A stretch of DNA of 64,000 nt, taken from the NCBI RefSeq assembly GCF_038396675.1, contig NC_088922.1, positions 62,995,001-63,059,000 of the forward strand. The letters run 5' to 3'. Source of the stretch: Hydra vulgaris. Its lineage: Eukaryota > Cnidaria > Hydrozoa > Anthoathecata > Hydridae. The translations under genes and the position numbers were made by a program. Positions 61,916 through 64,000 of this stretch are shown piece after piece; position 1 is the first letter of the stretch, and each line of letters opens with the position of its first letter. The notes beneath the pieces were generated by a model that saw nothing but the letters and a program-made list of their open reading frames with translations, did no database searches and was not told the DNA's origin.

Positions 61916-63770
61916 CTAGAATTTTTTTGTTCTTGTATTATGGGCTTTTTCGTAAGATATTTTATTCTTCCCGTTTCTGTTTTTTTTTGTAACTATTTGT
62001 AAAGAGAATGGTGTCCTACCTTTTTCCTCAGAATATGCTCTATTTATTAGGTCTTGAACTAACTTAACTGCTCTCTCAGAACAGTCATTAACAACATCAA
62101 GTCCCTTAAATTTTGCTCTAAATTCTTGATAAAAATCATTGAATTTCCAAAATTCTGGTGGAGTTTTCATCCATTGAGTTTCTGCATTTCCATGCCTAAG
62201 CATGTCAAAAACTAGCCACGACTTTTCTTTTATTAATAGATTCAAACTAGGAAGGTCATCTTTACTGAAGTTGAGGTTATTCAATATAGTTTAGTGCATT
62301 ACCTGGTGCTCCAAGGGAAAACTGGACATCTTTGTAAACTATACAGTTCTTTTGGCCATATCACCACGTACCCTACATTCTTTATCTGCTAGGGCAAAAA
62401 CTACTAAAGTAGGATCTAGAGACCAAGTATATCTGAGAATAGAGCTTGCAACAGCTTGAGAGCCAAGTAGGTTCCATTCCTCAAACCTTTTCAAAAGCCA
62501 GTAAGCCTAATAAATAATATTGATTAACATTTTGAAATACTTTAATCAATAATGAGCTTTTTAACTTATTGAAAAAATACTAAAAGACTGATACCTGCAA
62601 TGGTGCCAAAGAACTTAACTCTGCTTTTAGAAACCACTCTGTATAGGAAGGACAAATGAATAAAGCCATACCAGTTATTTCTTCTTTATGTTTGTCAGTC
62701 AGGTTTTGGATTTCATTCATTAAAAGATACAATTTTAAGTAGTATAAACCTTTTCCCATAAATCTTGAATAGTGAACTAGTCCTGGTAAGTGAAATTTAA
62801 ACCTATTTGATTATAGAATCATAAAAGTTCAGCTAGCTCATGGTATTCTTTTCTTATATTTCTGTCCTAAAAGGTTTTGGATATGTTATAAATTTGTAAT
62901 AAATGTAACTTTTTAAAAATTAGATTAAATCGAAAATGAATAAAAATAAAAATATTACCTTTTTGAAGATCTTTAAACTAATCACATTATGGCAAAACTA
63001 AACAGCAGCTAGTTTTTGATTACATATCCATGTTCCAGGTGGTATTACTATTCTTTTCAGTTCCTTAGTTTAAGCATCTATACTATTCCAGTTTTTTTTA
63101 GAACTTCAAATAGTTTGTTTTCTGGACCAGAAGTTTCGCGTCTTGGGTAAATCTTCCAGAAATGGGTTATGTGTCACTCAATTACATGATGTCTACATGC
63201 AATCAACAACAAGGGGCGTTGAACTTGTTGAATCAACCTCATGCAAGTACCTCGCCATTTTCTTGTATTTGTTAAAGTTGTGTCAAAACAGAGACATTTA
63301 ACCTTATCTTTTAATCCAAATAATTCCATCAATTCTACAATAGCTTGCTTTTGATTCATCCCTGAACTAGAATCTATTGGAGGAATGCGAAGCAGTTCTG
63401 TTTTCACATCAATCCTTACCAAAACTGCAGTTCTATTATTTTTAAATTGCTTTCCCTTCGTTAATTCATTTACTATTATTCTAATTCATTTACTATTAGT
63501 CTAATTCATTCTTATAATTCTCCTGACGGATTTCTATTTAACTTTGATGTGCATCTTTTACTTCTTACTTATAATTCTACTGACGGATTTCTATTTAACT
63601 TTGATGTGTATCTTTTGCTTCTTGCTACAGAATACTCATATATTTTATCTCTACTTCCAAGACATCCTTTTCTCTCACTAAGCTGGTATTTTAAGAAAGC
63701 AATATCTTCCTCTTTGTCTTTCACTTTTCTTATTTTATCTCTTAATATTTCTTCAAACATAACATGAGGA
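61916..63770 (-). pseudogene. Transposase-like gene, DTT...CxxH family, copy 3
   Basis: On the minus strand: a heptad-like N-terminal stretch (RDKIRKVKDKEEDIAFLKYQ, 63760-63569); the frame 63422-63174 with LLRIPPIDSSSGMNQKQAIV, KCLCFDTTLTNTRKWRGTCM and PLLLIACRHHVIE, the Asp-Thr-Thr and C-x-x-H signatures; TSGPENKLFEVLKK; further blocks near 62830-62300 (HKEEITGMALFICPSYTEWF, DPTLVVFALADKECRVRG); and the C-terminal frame 62284-61916 with KEKSWLVFDMLRHGNAETQW and GLDVVNDCSERAVKLVQDLI. The order equals that of copies 1 and 2. Stops and frameshifts interrupt it, although some gaps could be introns. It is the most complete of the three at the C terminus. Confidence 0.6.
63510..63626. repeat. 58-bp tandem duplication
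   Basis: CTTATAATTCTCCTGACGGA with TTTCTATTTAACTTTGATGT occurs twice in direct succession at 63510 and 63568, with four or five differences. It lies in the N-terminal part of the transposase-like copy 3, next to a triplicated CTAATTCATTTACTATTA (63460-63505). Confidence 0.9.
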
Positions 63771-64000
63771 TGTTCTCCAATTTAAAATACTTTATTCATT
63801 TGTTCTTCAAACAAATGTCTTTTTAATTTCAGCAGGATTTGTTCTGTATCTTTGATCTTTTAATTTCATCCATTCTTTTAACAATTTCTTAATTTTAATC
63901 CTATAAAAATGTTATTTGACAGCATATTTATGGAATAAACATGGATAATAATAATTTATATTGAAAGTATTACTTTAGCTTTTGTATTGTAAGCACTTTA

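Overview
The window looks like nuclear DNA of a cnidarian, most likely a Hydra-type hydrozoan. The reasons are strong A+T bias, at least a dozen long (TA)n arrays, spliceosomal introns, and a dense mix of eukaryotic mobile elements: Tc1, pogo, hAT, Helitron, Penelope-like and LINE. No prokaryotic operon, rRNA, intact tRNA gene or CRISPR array was seen. Species is inference; no database was searched.

Layout. 0-2.5 kb: AT-rich DNA and a small three-exon gene on the minus strand (1870-2451) that I do not recognise. 2.6-5.1 kb: a decayed Tc1 element inside AT-rich minisatellite DNA. 5.9-7.9 kb: remnants of a DDE-type transposase gene. 8.0-12.2 kb: a complete hAT element whose four-exon transposase gene can be read through except for two nonsense codons. 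12.6-18.3 kb: two Penelope-like families, each as an inverted pair of partial copies; one pair is joined by TA arrays carrying reiterated pieces of its GIY-YIG coding sequence, and hammerhead-like motifs lie near the 3' ends. 18.8-22.1 kb: a transposase-like pseudogene and a third RT plus GIY-YIG remnant. 22.1-24.2 kb: an internally deleted pogo-like element. 24.2-24.7 kb: a SINE-like insertion with a U2 snRNA-like head and 16-bp target duplications. 25-31.6 kb: microsatellites, a 320-bp repeat also present at 14.9 kb, a dead Helitron and a 240-bp foldback. 31.7-39.2 kb: a TIR element, two LINE fragments (one split by a second Tc1) and a solitary hAT-like end. 39.9-42.1 kb: a TIR-bounded element with a broken transposase-like gene. 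45.6-48.4 kb: a long, nearly intact three-exon transposase-like gene. 50-56 kb: mostly gene-poor. 56.9-59.5 kb: the only confidently identified host gene, a Tctex-type dynein light chain (DYNLT). 60-64 kb: a MITE, a large palindrome and another transposase-like pseudogene.

Most genes here do not work together; they are layers of mobile elements at different stages of decay. The genuine host content is DYNLT, the small gene at 1.9-2.45 kb, and perhaps isolated exon candidates at 50.6, 57.7, 58.5 and 60.5 kb. The more unusual signals are the U2-headed SINE, the Penelope TA-array structure, the hammerhead-like motifs, and the recurrence of one transposase-like family at three loci.
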